DNA of 64,000 nt from Syncephalis fuscata (Eukaryota; Zoopagomycota; Zoopagomycetes; Zoopagales; Piptocephalidaceae), in contig JAHLTZ010000009.1 of the NCBI GenBank assembly GCA_025786725.1, forward strand, positions 1 through 64,000, in the 5' to 3' direction. Below the pieces are notes generated by a model. That model searched no databases. It was not told where the DNA came from and was given only the letters and a program-made list of their open reading frames with translations. Numbering within the stretch: position 1 is the first letter of the stretch; the number at the start of each line of letters is the position of its first letter. Made by a program: the position numbers and the translations under genes. Positions 12,549 through 24,614 of this stretch are shown piece by piece.

Positions 12549-13825
12549 CTAATATTGATCCTCTAGTCGTATCAATTTCATTAAGGATACATGATGAGCA
12601 TCTAACCGTAGACACACCTAATGTATCATAAATAATAGTTTACAGATAAGTTGCTACTTATATACCTGCCATAGTTGCTATTGATTAGTGTTAATAAAGT
12701 GCTTTACGTATTTATTATCGAGTTCTACTGTTACTTACTAGGCCTGCTTCAATCGCTTTTTGTGAAGCTTTAGTAATAGATTGATTGCTGGCGTGGCTTG
12801 TGGTCGTTTAAATGGAGGTGCATTATACATAAAGCATAATAGAAGACGAGCAGAACTTTTTGTATTGGTGTTTAGTACATGAGTTAGCTCGTCAAAGTGC
12901 TAAATACAATGTTAATGCGATGATTAGTATTAGTATCACTAATGGGTTGTCACCTTAACAATTCGATCAAAAGCTTTTAATGGTAAACGGTTTTCACGAT
13001 AATTAGGATGATGTTGACATGGCAAATGAATCAATGGTGTCTGGTTAATATTTAATAATTAGTCAAATATATGGTTAAATAGTAACAATAAGTACTTTGA
13101 CTTCAATGTATATTTGCTGATCAACTAGAAAATCAATTTTACTCTTGGCAATGGTATATTCTCTTTGAACAGTAGTAGGTCTCCATTTTGTATCATTTTC
13201 TATAAATTGCAAATATATTTAATTTAGATTATTACATAAAGTTGCTTACTTTTATCTAATAATGCGTTTAAATGACCATCTAATAAAAATGATTCAATAA
13301 ATCGATTAGCACGACTCTGATTAATACCAATCCATGTCATTTGTCCATAAGGCGTGTCGGTGGTATCTAATGAAATAGCTTCAACTCTATTGCTGATTAA
13401 TAATATGCTTATCGTAATTCTACTTACGTAAATGTGGTTTTTCTTGAAGGTTTATTTTGTATAGTAGATAATTTACGACGCTTATTGGCTATCTTTGTGG
13501 TCGCAGTCTTTTCTTCATCCGGTCTAGATAACATGCAAGGTATATTTGTAAATTCCAAATCACCTATACGGCCTGTACCTAGTTTGTTGATGTTGGCAGT
13601 GATCAGTATTTACAGTTGTAAACTTACATGGACAATGACAGATTTGCACCTCCTGATATCCTGGTATACGTGCGTGCATAATAAATCGATTTGGTCTAGA
13701 TAGAATAAATAAGATAATGTAACAAGCCATTCTACTTTATGAATATGCAATTACCGTTTAATAATAATGCCATAGATTAATGGTTGAGGAGTGCTATTTG
13801 TGCTATTGGTGTAGTATCTTTCCAT
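12549..13825 (-). CDS. sfsA: SfsA family DNA/RNA nuclease homologue
   Basis: Homologue of the mainly prokaryotic SfsA (sugar fermentation stimulation) family, which has an N-terminal OB-like part and a nuclease-like C-terminal domain. Exons give QPLIYGIIIKR, PNRFIMHARIPGYQEVQICH, a short Cys/Pro loop and a YGQMTWIGINQSRANRFI segment. Next come KSKIDFLVDQQIYIEVKV (the predicted nuclease E-V-K motif), AFDRIVKHFDELTHVL, SARLLLCFMY and ITKASQKAIEAGL. The tail reads VCLRLDAHHVSLMKLIRLE. One base appears to be missing near 12780. The start at 13825 (MERYYTNSTNS) is the first methionine in the conserved frame. A longer open stretch upstream, to 13935, is in another frame. The biological role of fungal SfsA proteins is not known to me. 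Confidence 0.75.
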
Positions 13826-14271
13826 GTATCTACAACCGTTGGTTGCGTATATAATTCAATCCCTTGCTCTTTACTTGTAACTACTGACGACTCTTCCTCT
13901 ACTATTGCTTTTGATTCACCATTATTTGATGCCATGTTATCAATCCTAGATATGCTATTTTGCGCTATATTTGTAATAGTTAACAACGATAGTAGCAATA
14001 TAATTGTAATAGTTACAACGATAGGAAAGAAGTAGATCGATTTATTTAAGTAATAATTTAATCCCTTATGATTACAGTATACCATATTATAGATACTAAT
14101 AAACAAATATACGCTATCAATATTAACGATAACTATCAAATAGTAGACAAGTACTGCTATCAACTTTATTTAAAGACCATCAATTAATAAGTAAAAACTA
14201 TTTTATTAATAATAGCTATTTTTATCTAAATACTACCGCGATTTCTTTTTCGTTATTTACATTCTACGATC
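13826..14271. promoter_or_regulatory. SfsA/RSM10 divergent intergenic region
   Basis: This 446-bp AT-rich gap lies between divergent starts. It contains an open frame (13777-13935, minus) that begins MASNNGESKAIVEEE. This frame could be an N-terminal extension of SfsA if a frame break or unrecognised intron lies near 13830. Otherwise I see no feature. Confidence 0.4.
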
Positions 14272-15113
14272 ATGTCGTTCTCTCCACTTTTACGACGCAT
14301 CGTTGGTCAACGAGTAGCAGTGGCCGTAGATTCAACACGAACTAGCGTGATCCGGTAAGTTACAAAGCAATGAATGTCATTAAATACTTAGAATCTGTAT
14401 TAGTGGTTTAGCCACAGTAACAACGTCGACTAATGAATCACCAAAAGATCCACTCGATGTCGACTCTATTTATCTAGGTGTGTATTAGTACACTATATAA
14501 CACCAACACTAATACTACCAACACTAATATTATAGAGCCTGAACGTATTCAGCCTAGTCATGGCCATGTCGTATGTAATTTGCATTTCCGTTCATTTTCA
14601 CCTAATGCTATGGATTTCTATATGGATTTTACCCGTCGGGCCGCCGCAGCTTTTAATATTCCTTGTTCAGGCACGGTCTATTTGCCGACCAAGACTGAGA
14701 AATGGACAGTATTACGCTCGCCATTTGTGCATAAAAAGTCGCAAGAGAATTTTGAACGTAAACACCATAAACGTTTATTGCAATTAAAAGACGCGAATCC
14801 TGAAGTGGTCGGTCGTTTACTTGGCTACCTGCAACGAACATGTCCCGCCGGTATTGGCATTAAAGTAACGACTTGGGAACACGAATCACTCGGGGTTGGT
14901 CAACGTATGGGTGCACAAGTTGACGAAGAACTACGTAAAGCGGAACGTGGTCTTATTGAGAACGAACAAGTCGCAACTAATTATATTGATCAAGTGGTCA
15001 AACAGCTTGATGTACTCTCTGGCGGTGATGGCACTGCTTCTATAAAACCAGATCAACCATTGACTACGGAAATAGTAGTAGAAACTAATGATATACTACA
15101 TCTGAACCAGTAA
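14272..15113 (+). CDS. RSM10: Mitochondrial ribosomal protein S10 (uS10m)
   Basis: Small-subunit protein of the mitochondrial ribosome. Exon 1 gives MSFSPLLRRIVGQRVAVAVD, a basic N-terminus suited to mitochondrial import. Introns lie near 14355-14410 and 14478-14534. The S10 domain follows: HGHVVCNLHFRSFSPNAMDF, then RAAAAFNIPCSGTVYLPTK and KWTVLRSPFVHKKSQENFER. It continues with RKHHKRLLQLKDANPEVVGR, LQRTCPAGIGIKVTTWEHE and SLG. The C-terminal tail of about 60 residues is low complexity. There is no frame break. Length is typical for fungal Rsm10. Confidence 0.93.
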
Positions 15114-15285
15114 TTGCAACAACTGCAACTACAACAGAATTGCCAATGCGTACAAATGACACTAAAAATGACGCATAATGGCGTTAATATAAAAGTATAT
15201 CTTTTAAATAAATCATCTTTATATTACACAAATTTAATATACTAAAATCAATCAAATCAATTTATTCTCTTAATAAACTTCGTGC

Positions 15286-16497
15286 CTATTCGTCGTCGGA
15301 TTCTTCATCCGAGTCCTCTTCTTCCGCCTCTTGAAGCCAGACTAAGAAAGGCTCGGCCGCAGCACGAATCTTTTTGCTTACACTACGATCGACGTAGCGA
15401 CGACTAGCTTTAGCGCCCCATTTAAGCACTAGCTGCTCTTCAATCAAGTCCTCGTCGTATAGCACCTTAAGCACAGCCGGTACCTTGGACATTAAGTCGG
15501 GATATTTAATACCCACCAATCGCTCAATACCGCCCAATAACGACTTTTGCGCCTTCTCGTTCGTTACAAATTGACGAAGCAATGGTGCACGTTTGCGTAC
15601 TTGTTGCACTAACTTCTCATTAAAGATAACTTGCACAAGTACAATGACGACACGATGCTTGCCAAATACATTCAATTCCTTTGCCTTCTCTACAATCTGC
15701 TCATCCGTCCAATCTGGATGCTTTTCAACTTCTTCACCAAACAAGTCGTAGGACGTGGGACCGGAATTGCCCATTTCATCGTCATCGTCGTCATCGTCCT
15801 TCTCTTCTTCGCCCAATACAAGTGCTGTACTCATGGATGACTCTAAAGCACGCATACGTTCAGCTTGGGCCTCTTCGCTGACATCAACGGCCCAATCATC
15901 ATCATCATGATCTTTAGAGGCCTCGGGCAGTGCAGCTGCCTCTTCTCTAATACGACGAGTAATTTCATCGTCAGATGCATCACCGTCATCGGCCAAGCCG
16001 TTCTCACCATCATCGCTGCCCTTCTTGCCACCCTTACGCTTCTTTAAAGATGCAGTAGGTGGTGGATGTTTGACAATAAACGGTACCAAACGATGACGCA
16101 TATCAATATCGGTACGTTTGCCGCAAGCCTTACAGTCACGAGAAATGCTATTATCCTTGTTAAAGACCAAATCAGTCTCTGGATTTTTGCATTCACCACA
16201 TAGCACAAATCGTGAAATAAATCCATCAAGTAGCGATTGTAGTTTACTGGCCTCATGTGATCCATTAACAATATAGCGTTCATTCTTCGTATCATACTTG
16301 GTTTGTGCACCAAGTTCACAGCCAAAATACTTGCATGGATACATAGGTGGTCGACTTAGTGACTTGCCAATAGCGGCCATGTTCGGAATCACTGTCTTAA
16401 TACCATTGCCTTTACCCTCGACCTTGGCCATAAGACGTGGCATCTTATACCGATAGAAGGAGTCCTTTACATCGGAACGAATATTCATAGTCGCCAT
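15286..16497 (-). CDS. TIF5: Translation initiation factor eIF5
   Basis: GTPase-activating protein for eIF2 in start-codon selection, cytosolic. A single intronless frame of 403 residues, close to the family length. The N-terminal domain starts MATMNIRSDVKDSFYRYKMP; the Arg near residue 16 is the known GAP arginine. It then shows ETRYDTKNERYIVNG-like sequence and the zinc ribbon CGECKNPETDL...CKACGKRTDIDMRHRL. A Lys-rich then acidic linker spans roughly residues 150-255. The C-terminal W2/HEAT domain (about 260-390) ends in an acidic tail (EEEDSDEESDDE) with the aromatic/acidic boxes expected for eIF2-beta and eIF3 contacts. It is the cleanest housekeeping gene in the left half of the window. 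Confidence 0.97.
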   Translation of the reverse strand: MATMNIRSDVKDSFYRYKMPRLMAKVEGKGNGIKTVIPNMAAIGKSLSRPPMYPCKYFGCELGAQTKYDTKNERYIVNGSHEASKLQSLLDGFISRFVLCGECKNPETDLVFNKDNSISRDCKACGKRTDIDMRHRLVPFIVKHPPPTASLKKRKGGKKGSDDGENGLADDGDASDDEITRRIREEAAALPEASKDHDDDDWAVDVSEEAQAERMRALESSMSTALVLGEEEKDDDDDDDEMGNSGPTSYDLFGEEVEKHPDWTDEQIVEKAKELNVFGKHRVVIVLVQVIFNEKLVQQVRKRAPLLRQFVTNEKAQKSLLGGIERLVGIKYPDLMSKVPAVLKVLYDEDLIEEQLVLKWGAKASRRYVDRSVSKKIRAAAEPFLVWLQEAEEEDSDEESDDE

Positions 16498-16546
16498 GTT
16501 GATCGATTATATTGATTAAACTGATACTTGATGGTAGAAATACTTG

Positions 16547-16548
16547 GC

Positions 16549-16580
<32 letters not shown>

Positions 16581-16581
16581 A
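16547..16581. repeat. AGT/ACT trinucleotide repeat in the eIF5 upstream region
   Basis: About eleven consecutive AGT units lie 50-85 bp upstream of the eIF5 start codon, probably within its 5' untranslated region or promoter. Similar serine/threonine-type trinucleotide runs recur elsewhere in the window. Confidence 0.85.
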
Positions 16582-16660
16582 AGAGAGAAAAGATAGAAAG
16601 GTAGCTATGACAGTGGCCGTGTAGTAACACTTATCCAAGGATTTTCTTTCTTTTAATAGA

Positions 16661-16804
16661 ATGGCGGCGTCGCTTACTACAAGAATGATTCAGCGTCGTC
16701 GTCGTCGTCGTCGTCAGGTGTGTAAAGAGTATCGGACGGGAATACAACATGAACAAGCAGCAGCGCTGGCTGACTATTTTAAAAAAGAACGACGAGAAGT
16801 GTAG
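16661..16804 (+). CDS. Short Arg-rich ORF, 47 residues, unidentified
   Basis: Reads MAASLTTRMIQ, seven Arg codons (a CGT repeat), then QVCKEYRTGIQHEQ and AAALADYFKKERREV. It lies divergent from eIF5, 164 bp away. The non-repeat part is charged and helical-looking, and codon use is more GC-rich than the surrounding noncoding DNA. I do not recognise it. It could be a small nuclear, ribosomal or mitochondrial protein, or a chance frame; the CGT repeat inflates its apparent quality. Confidence 0.35.
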   Translation: MAASLTTRMIQRRRRRRRQVCKEYRTGIQHEQAAALADYFKKERREV

Positions 16805-17418
16805 CAGCTAAAACAAACGATATTTAACTCTTAATGAGTATAAAGCGATCAAACGATCAAACGATCAAATAAGCAAAAGGTAGAATCAAAAGAGAATACG
16901 AACGATAGATGAGTAGATGGACGCGTGTAACACTAGTGGTATAGTATATAGACACGGTTATCAATATTCAGTAAAAGAGTAAAAGAGTAAAAGAGTGGTG
17001 GTGGTGTTGGTAAAAAGAAAGAGAAATACTTGTGAAAGGTCAAGCGGAGAATACAAGTGATAACAAATAGGAGAAAATAATCCTGTGTGTGTGTATCATA
17101 GATGTAAAAGAAAAGAAGGAGAAAATGAAAGGAATCTGGTAAAAATAATAAATGGCTTTTTTCTTTTTATATTTTTCTATTAATCAATTCATTGATCCCC
17201 TCATTAAATAGTAACAATAGTAATAGTAATAAGAAAAGAAACAAAATATGTTTAAAAATGACCTGTAGAACACAATAAGACTGATTGATTTCTTGAATCA
17301 TAATAGATAAAAACACACTGTTTAATATAAATGCTAATAAATGTATTTATTAATTGTATTTATTAAATAATAGAAGTAAATAACACTGATATGTCTATCT
17401 ATTACTATTATAGCTACG
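16805..17418. other. Intergenic region, no gene seen
   Basis: This 614-bp stretch is A-rich at first (repeated AAACGATC and GTAAAAGA units near 16845-17000) and then AT-rich up to the 3' end of MAK21. I see no coding or RNA signal. Confidence 0.5.
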
Positions 17419-20400
17419 CTATTCATCCATATCATCATCATTATCTTGTTCAATAAGATGGGCATAATCATCAAAGGAGGCAAATGTAGGCAGTGGTTGT
17501 TTACGTGGTCGTTTCTTTTCTCGTTCATCTAAATAAATAGAATGAATATTAATGTTACTAATATTAATGTATAGTTAACTTACCTTTAGTCTCTTCTACA
17601 GTAGCTATATCGCTTTCACTTCATCTTGACTGAGCATAGCATCACTATCTTCATCGCTCCATAATGTGGCTAGTTCAGCATCTGATCCATCTATTGGTTC
17701 TTCATCTACGTCTTCTACATCTTCTACCTCTTCTTCACCTTCTACATCTTCGTCGTCATCTTCGTCATTCATTAATTGAGCAAAGGCTGCATCTTCATCT
17801 TCATCATCTTCATCTTCATCGCCTTCGTCTTCAAGACCACGACGTAATTCAGATGGCATGTCACGTTGCATGGCTGACCATACATCATCTTCATTCAATT
17901 CTTCATCTTCATCTTCATCCAAATATCCATCACTGCCATCATCTTCATCGTCATCGCCATCAAGTTTATGGCTGCCTAGAATAGCCGCTTCAATTTCATC
18001 ATCATCATCGTCGTCGTCGTCATCACCTCGCTTTCTCTTTTTATTCTTTGCTGCTCGTCGACTTTGGCGACCATCTGCTTCTTGTTGACGAATGGTAAAG
18101 AACTTGTGGAAGAATAGTTCGTTGGCCTTGACATCGGTTTGTTTAAGGAACTGTTCACTATTTACAGTCAATTCATCGGCCATCATACCCGATTGTCTCT
18201 GCCAAACAAATAGACCAGTTGACGATAATGGATCTCGTTCAGCCGGTTGCATAATAGATGTACCACGTAGAGCAATAGATCCATTAGATGTAGTTGGCTT
18301 CTTTGGATTACGATAGACAAATCGATCCAGGAAATGTGATAGTGTATGTAGATGCAATTGGGGCATTTCAGTAATACGTTCACCAGTTAATAGACACTCT
18401 ACATGATGCATAAGAGATGGATGAAAGTGTTTTGCCAATAATACCTATTGAATAGCATTAGTATCAAAATATATGAATGTATTAACATATAAATAGGATG
18501 AGTGTTGAATTACTTACTAGTTCCCATAGACAACTGTATTCAGCACCAGTATATTGTGGATCACGTTTACGACCATCGTATTTATTGGTATTTGCTATAT
18601 TATTTGGTTTAGTATGGTCATTTTTAGTTATATTAGGATTAGTATCGCTAGTATCGCTATGGTCACTATTATTGCCATCGTCATGGTCATTATCGATAAC
18701 ATCAGTAAAATGTTCTTCTTGATCATCATCTTCCGGCTGAGTCATCATTGTTTTAAGAGCAGGTTTCTCAGCAATTAACTAGATTCAATTAATATTAATG
18801 TTACAATTGTTATAATTGTTATATTTATATGTTACCTCAGAGATTAGGAAAGTGCACCACAACCAAAGGGTGCCTGTTGATAAGCGGCCGTTTGAGCAAG
18901 TCGTTTAATAAATGCCTTGACACGATTAAGCACTAAATCTCCCTTTAATGCTCGATAAAGTAGATTCAAGTACATGGCCTGTTTGGATGAGGCAGCCAAA
19001 CGACTATCTAATAGCGACTCGTATAATACGCGATAGAATCGATCAGATACAGCCTATTCATAATTAGCAGTAGCCTTGGTGGCATATCTAGTAAATACTT
19101 ACTTGTTTGGCAGATGATGTTTGGAATATAAGTTTTAATGCTTGTACAACCACATTAAATGTACCGGTATGAGCAATTTTAAACAATGTATCCAAATGGT
19201 TTTCATATCTAACATTAGCAATTAGTACCTGTTTATAATTGATATATCAGCTTACACATCATCGGCCACTTTGGCAAATGGAAAGGCGCGATTGACCCCT
19301 GTTAATACTTGAGCGATCATTTTAGTCTCTACTGTCATACGGGCCTGGGCAGTCTCCTCGGCTTTACGTTCTCGTTCAAGCTGTTTCTTATTTTTCTTGC
19401 CATTACTAGACTTTTTAGTGGGCGTGCCGGTTCGTTTTAGCTGCTCGTCTTGTTGGCGTTTCAATAATTTACGGAAATAGACGAAATAGAGGTCGACGAG
19501 TTGATTGGCCGCTTCGGTGTCATTACGCGTCAATATAACTTGATTTAATGTAACAATCGCGTAATATTGAGCCATCGTATCTGGTGAATGGACTAGAACT
19601 CTTCAATGGCTTTAATAATGACTAATTTCATGTTGGGATGCTGTACGAGTAGTTGTAAGACCATATGGCTTGCTTTAGATGCCACTTTCTTCTCTCGATC
19701 ACCCTAATAGAGTATTATTATATCTATCAGTGCAATTCCATTGTAACTTACTAGCTTGTTGACTAATAGACGTAGAATATTCTGTTCTTGTTCCGATTTA
19801 GCTGCTAATAAATCCAACATATAACCAAGCATATTCAATTTGACATGCATCAATGGATCATGGGATAGGCCCTATTTATAATGATGATAAATACAATAAG
19901 CATTGTATTGTATTGTATAGTACTTACCTCAATTACTTGTAGAAATTCATAATAATACTTTTTTAAATAATCTTCAAACCACCAAAGAGCCAAATGTTTA
20001 GAAGTTACCTTGGGATGGTTAATTGGTTGATCGCGGAAATATCTAATTAAATCAACAATTATATGTTAATACCTATTGCAACCAATATACTAATGAATCA
20101 TACATAAGTTTACGGTCTGGTAATCCAGAACTAGTAAAGAAATCCTTCATACTGGCAATAGTCATTACTGCTTCTTTTCGGCTCTTCTTACGACACATGG
20201 CCATGAGTGCTGTAAATGTCTTTACAGCATGAAATGGCGATTCTTGTACCAACAATGTTAAAGCAGATACTTTATCGGATAAAGTACCTGATCTCAACAG
20301 TGTACGTAAAAATGTACGATCTTTACCGCCCAGAGATGGTCGGGATTCATACAATTCTGCATCTGCTTCAACTAATCTTTCGGCCTTTTCAAATAATAAA

Positions 20401-21355
20401 GCTATTTGACGTTCTGGCAGTGTAGGTAATGCTGTTTCCGATAAAGGTGCCAATGTAGTTTGATACCATAGAGAATTTGCTTCAATCAACTGTAAATTAC
20501 ATATAGGTCATTAGTTTATTTAATACAAAATAATATTACTTACCAGAGGCTGTCTATTTTGATCATTTTTAGCAGTAGCTTTTATTATTTCATTTTCTAC
20601 GGCCATCTTATTTCCTATCGTTTCTTCATCTTTATCATCATCATCTTCCTCCTCTTCCGCTTCTTCTTCATTATCGCTATTGTCATCTGTAATAGTCGAC
20701 CATTTGGCTACATTTCTTTTATTATTTAGTCCCAATTCTTTTAACATATTGCCAATTTCTCCAGATAATTTCTATCATTAAATATTAATAACAAATAACC
20801 TTAATATTACTTAATACTTACAGCATCTTCTTGACCATCAGGTTCATATCCTTCATCGGCTGATATTTCGCCATCATCCAATAGAGAAAGATCATCTTGA
20901 TTGCCACCGAGTGCAATAATTTCTGCCAATAGTGGATCGTTTTTGGCATCTATAGTATTTGACTTTTTACTATCCGGCTTTTGGTTATTTGGCTTTTGGT
21001 TATTCGTATTTTTACTATTATTAAAGGATTGTAACTGTGATGGCAGCTTATTATTACGTGCCATTTTATCGGTATTCTTCTTTGACTTCTCTGCTGGTTT
21101 CTTAGTCGTGGTATCCACTGATTTTTTAGAAGCGGGTGGCTGTTGCGATGTAGACTTTGACGGACTTTTACCGTTAGTTGCTGTGACCTTGCCCGTACTA
21201 GTCGGCTTAGACGCATTTGACGGCTTTCCACCACGCTTTGCATTAGCCGCTTTACGGGCTGCTTGATCTGCACTGGCATCTAGTTGAAGATTTGCCGTAG
21301 CACTTTCTTTTTGTGCTCGAACCTTCCGCATGGCCAATGCCATCTTGCGTTCCAT
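17419..21355 (-). CDS. MAK21: Ribosome biogenesis protein MAK21/NOC1 (CBF family)
   Basis: Nucleolar factor needed for 60S subunit assembly, with Noc2. About ten exons. The first encodes a Lys/Ala-rich N-terminus ([15 protein letters not shown]). The HEAT-like CBF region has [20 protein letters not shown], then [35 protein letters not shown] and [10 protein letters not shown]-like parts. Next come [15 protein letters not shown] and [16 protein letters not shown], a Noc1 signature. The C-terminal third is extremely acidic (long Asp/Glu/Ser runs, 17650-18040). It ends [16 protein letters not shown], the typical C-terminal Noc1 motif. Long Leu/His-rich frames on the opposite strand at 17664-18088 are shadows of the acidic repeats. 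No clear frame break was seen. Confidence 0.92.
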
Positions 21356-21811
21356 TCTTTAGCGTCCAGCATCCTGATATTGTATTGGGATTAAAAGCTG
21401 GCTTGCCAAAGATTCGTAAATAAATAGCGAGAAGGTGTTGAAAGACAAGATTCCTACAATTGTGTGTGTAGAAATGACCAGAATAAAGCTTTAATTTTTT
21501 TCTTTTTTTTTGCGTTGAGTGACTGACATTTAAACTGTGATGAATTCAATTAGTTTATTGTAGATTGATAGAATGATTGCTAAAGTATAATTATGTAAAT
21601 ATTGCACATTTAACTAATACTATGTCATTTACATTAGATCATTTAACCAGAGGTCTAATTGCTAACTGGATACACATTAAATTATATAATTTAAAGATAG
21701 AATTTATTTATACACTACATATAAATGATAACACATTACTTTGATTATCAGTTATTTTTCTGCACTTATCGTTTATTTATAAGTAATAATTGTGTCGTTT
21801 AGACGGAATCG
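21356..21811. other. Intergenic region, no gene seen
   Basis: A 456-bp AT-rich gap with T-runs and AATAAA-like words. It probably holds the MAK21 promoter (left part) and the terminator of the kinase-like gene to its right. No conserved feature was recognised. Confidence 0.5.
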
Positions 21812-23022
21812 TTATAAATTTAAAGGTTTAAAAAGAGAATCGGAAGGTTTTACTAATTCTTCAAGTGTTTTACGTTTTTCAGGATCTGGTTCAAGCAATA
21901 AATTCAGTATTTCACTAAGATCGTGTAAATGTTCTTGTTGTGGTTTTGGTAATTCATCGTAAGAAAGTTTTTCTTTGGCATCCACTTCAATCTCGGCCAT
22001 GCTCTTGTCAAGTGACTCGGCCGACCATGCTTCAATTTTATCGCCCTTGTAGTAATATGGACCGGACAATGGACGGCCAATAACAATGGCGAAGGCAGTT
22101 GCTGCTGCCGACCAACTATCTAGACTTTCAGATCAAGTTTTTTATCTAGTGCTACGGCTTCCGGTGGATTATATCCTTGCTTATTCAATCCAATAGGTGC
22201 TGCTTTTTCTGATTTAATCTTTTGAGATTGTTCATAATTGATTAAATGAAGTGAAATTTGGTTATTAGTATCACGGCCAATAATAACATCTGTTACGCCA
22301 AGTATTAAATATTTTCTATTGTTTAACTATTAACCTACTATCCGTATTGATATTTCCATGAATAAAACTACTTTTATGCACTTGTGCACCGGCTAAATAT
22401 AATATTAGCTATTATTGTTATTTGATGCTATGTAAATTACATACCTGCCAGTAGCAATGAAGCAATAGTGACAAGATCATCTATTTTCTCTTGCTTTCTT
22501 AACGAGTTGGTTAGTTCCATAAGAGGTAATGGTTCATAATTGGTCTTTAGAATAAAGCAGTAGAAAGGCATTTTTTAAATGTATGCGGCATTTCCAAAAA
22601 CTGTTGCGGTTTTTTGTATTTTGCCTTAGTAAGTGCCTAATAAACATTAAATTTAAGCAATATAGATACGATTATACATTAATCACCCATTTACTTACAC
22701 TGTAAGCTTTCAATTCTTGTTCATGCTGCTTTTTTTCCTTGTTACATTTAAGCAAGCCATTGTGTTGGTTCCAAGTTACCGATCCCATTTTTATGGTTGG
22801 CGTTTCTAAAAATAGCCGTTTAATAACAAGTCCAGGTAGTCCTAGGTCATCATCTTTTTTAATAAACGCTTTTAATTTATTGTCTAATGAACTAGGCTGT
22901 GTTAAATTTGCATCCACTGCTTCTGTTTTTTTATCCACAGGCAATCCAGCTGCTAACGTATACGGAAGGATAACTAATATAGAAATCCAATATCGCACTA
23001 AAAGCGCGTTTAATTTTATCAT
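21812..23022 (-). CDS. Secreted kinase-fold protein, probable pseudokinase
   Basis: Begins MIKLNALLVRYWISILVILP followed by YTLAAGLP, a typical signal peptide. The N-lobe region (GLPGLVIKRLFLETPTIKMG, then LLKCNKEKKQHEQELKAYS) aligns with the two copies at 49-54 kb (GVPTLVITKLL...FFKCSKDAQ...NEKKAF). Further on, FYCFILKTNYEPLPLMEL, SSFIHGNINTD, LINYEQ and GYNPPEAVALD occupy the positions of the catalytic loop, DFG and APE motifs. SLDSWSAAATAFAIVIG and LLEPDPEKRKTLEELV match the C-lobe. The catalytic-loop Asp is replaced (HGN), and DFG is degraded to a form lacking the metal-binding Asp. This points to loss of phosphotransfer. Two apparent one-base deletions lie near 22127 and 22573. The function is unknown. 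Confidence 0.7.
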
Positions 23023-24614
23023 TGTCGTTATAATATTCTTAGAATGATGGAAAGAAAAGCTGATACGATGGGTAGAACAAGTGCTAAAGCACTTGAAAGA
23101 AAAGAAAATGGCTTTTACACTCAGAGGAACGGTGCATAACTAAAAATCGGACCTTAAATATATATTTAAAATGGTAATGCAATTAAATGGCATTGCCATA
23201 AAAGTTACTTTTTTGAAATTTTGTTTGGCAATATTCCCATCACATATCTAATTATCCAGTAACGATTAAGCATCCAATTTACTATTTTTATTGGTTCATC
23301 ACAACACTCATATGAATAATGACAATGTAAATGGTTATTTTCTATGTTATTAACATATTGACGTGATTACCACCAGTACTATTACATAAAATAAACAGCT
23401 TGTCAGAATCATATGTGAACATTCATAAGATAATACATGTATCAAACATCAACAATACCTACTAATAGTAAATAAATGTTAATTTTTAATGTTATAGCAT
23501 AATGTTGGGATAAAGTATTTTTTGTTATCTAACTTGCAACTTTTAAAGTTGGTAATGTAATAGTATTATATTTATTTATAAAAAATAACATTACAGTTAA
23601 TTTGATTACAAAATGTTTTACTTTTAATTAATTATGACCATTATGCAAAGAGCAACTTGTTCATTAATAGTCAAGATAATAGCATAAGCATTCTGCCATC
23701 ACTGCTTAACATTCATAAATATTGTAAAATTGTTTTATTTATTATTATATTACATAGGATCATTATAAAATGTTGCTAAATTTATTTATAGCTTTACATA
23801 TGGTGAAATAAGTTGCATGATATTTTGCACAAATGTGCATATAACATATATGCAGCTATTGGAAAAGTATATTGTTATTATATTGCCTGATGGTGTAATA
23901 GTTACGATAATACGCTAATAAACGTGCAAAAATAACAGCTTTTACCGTTTATGACTTGTATAACTAAAAGATAGAAAAATAAGTGCCAGATTTGAGTTCT
24001 CCATGCTTAGTTATACAGATTGGTATGGAAATAGAACAATAGTTTTTGCAAGAAAATTAGTCAAAATGCAATTTACGCGTAAATCATTTAACAAAAAGCG
24101 ATCAAAGTTTTATAATTTTAGAAAGTTTAATACTAAAAATGAAATTCATTATAAAATAAACTCAAAGCGCTTTAAAGCACTAAAACAAGTTGCACAAATT
24201 GATGGTTGACAGCATTATACATGATCATAATACAAATGAGATGGATGTATAAATAATATTGTTGTTATTATTCTGCTACTACGATCATATCATTATAATA
24301 ATATGACTAAGAAATGAATTTGATATTAAATTACATTTATTTTACTATATTTATCATTTATTAATAGCGTATTATATGATAATGATTTTTTATAAACATT
24401 TTGCATCTTTATACTTTTACCATATCTGTCTGTGGTAGATGGTTATTGAATTATTATTGGTCCAATGCTTGCCACATATTATCGCTGATAATAAAAAAGA
24501 TAATTTAAGTTATAATACTTTATTATAATAAAATTTATTAAACTGGATGACATTTAATACACGTTTATTCAAAATGCAGTTTGTAATGATTAGTTAACAT
24601 TTATGAATTTACTA
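23023..24614. other. AT-rich intergenic region, no gene supported
   Basis: A 1.6-kb very AT-rich stretch between the kinase-like gene and the GNL1 3' end. A 68-residue plus-strand frame at 24003-24209 (Lys/Phe/Asn-rich) is the only sizeable one and has no recognisable feature. TATA-like and AATAAA-like words are frequent but uninformative at this base composition. Confidence 0.5.

Noticed and set aside
17664-18088. Leu/His-rich and Ser-rich plus-strand ORFs
   Set aside because: Antisense shadows of the Asp/Glu codon repeats in MAK21.
24003-24209. 68-residue Lys/Asn/Phe-rich ORF
   Set aside because: Composition follows local AT content; no motif, splice context or neighbour supports it.
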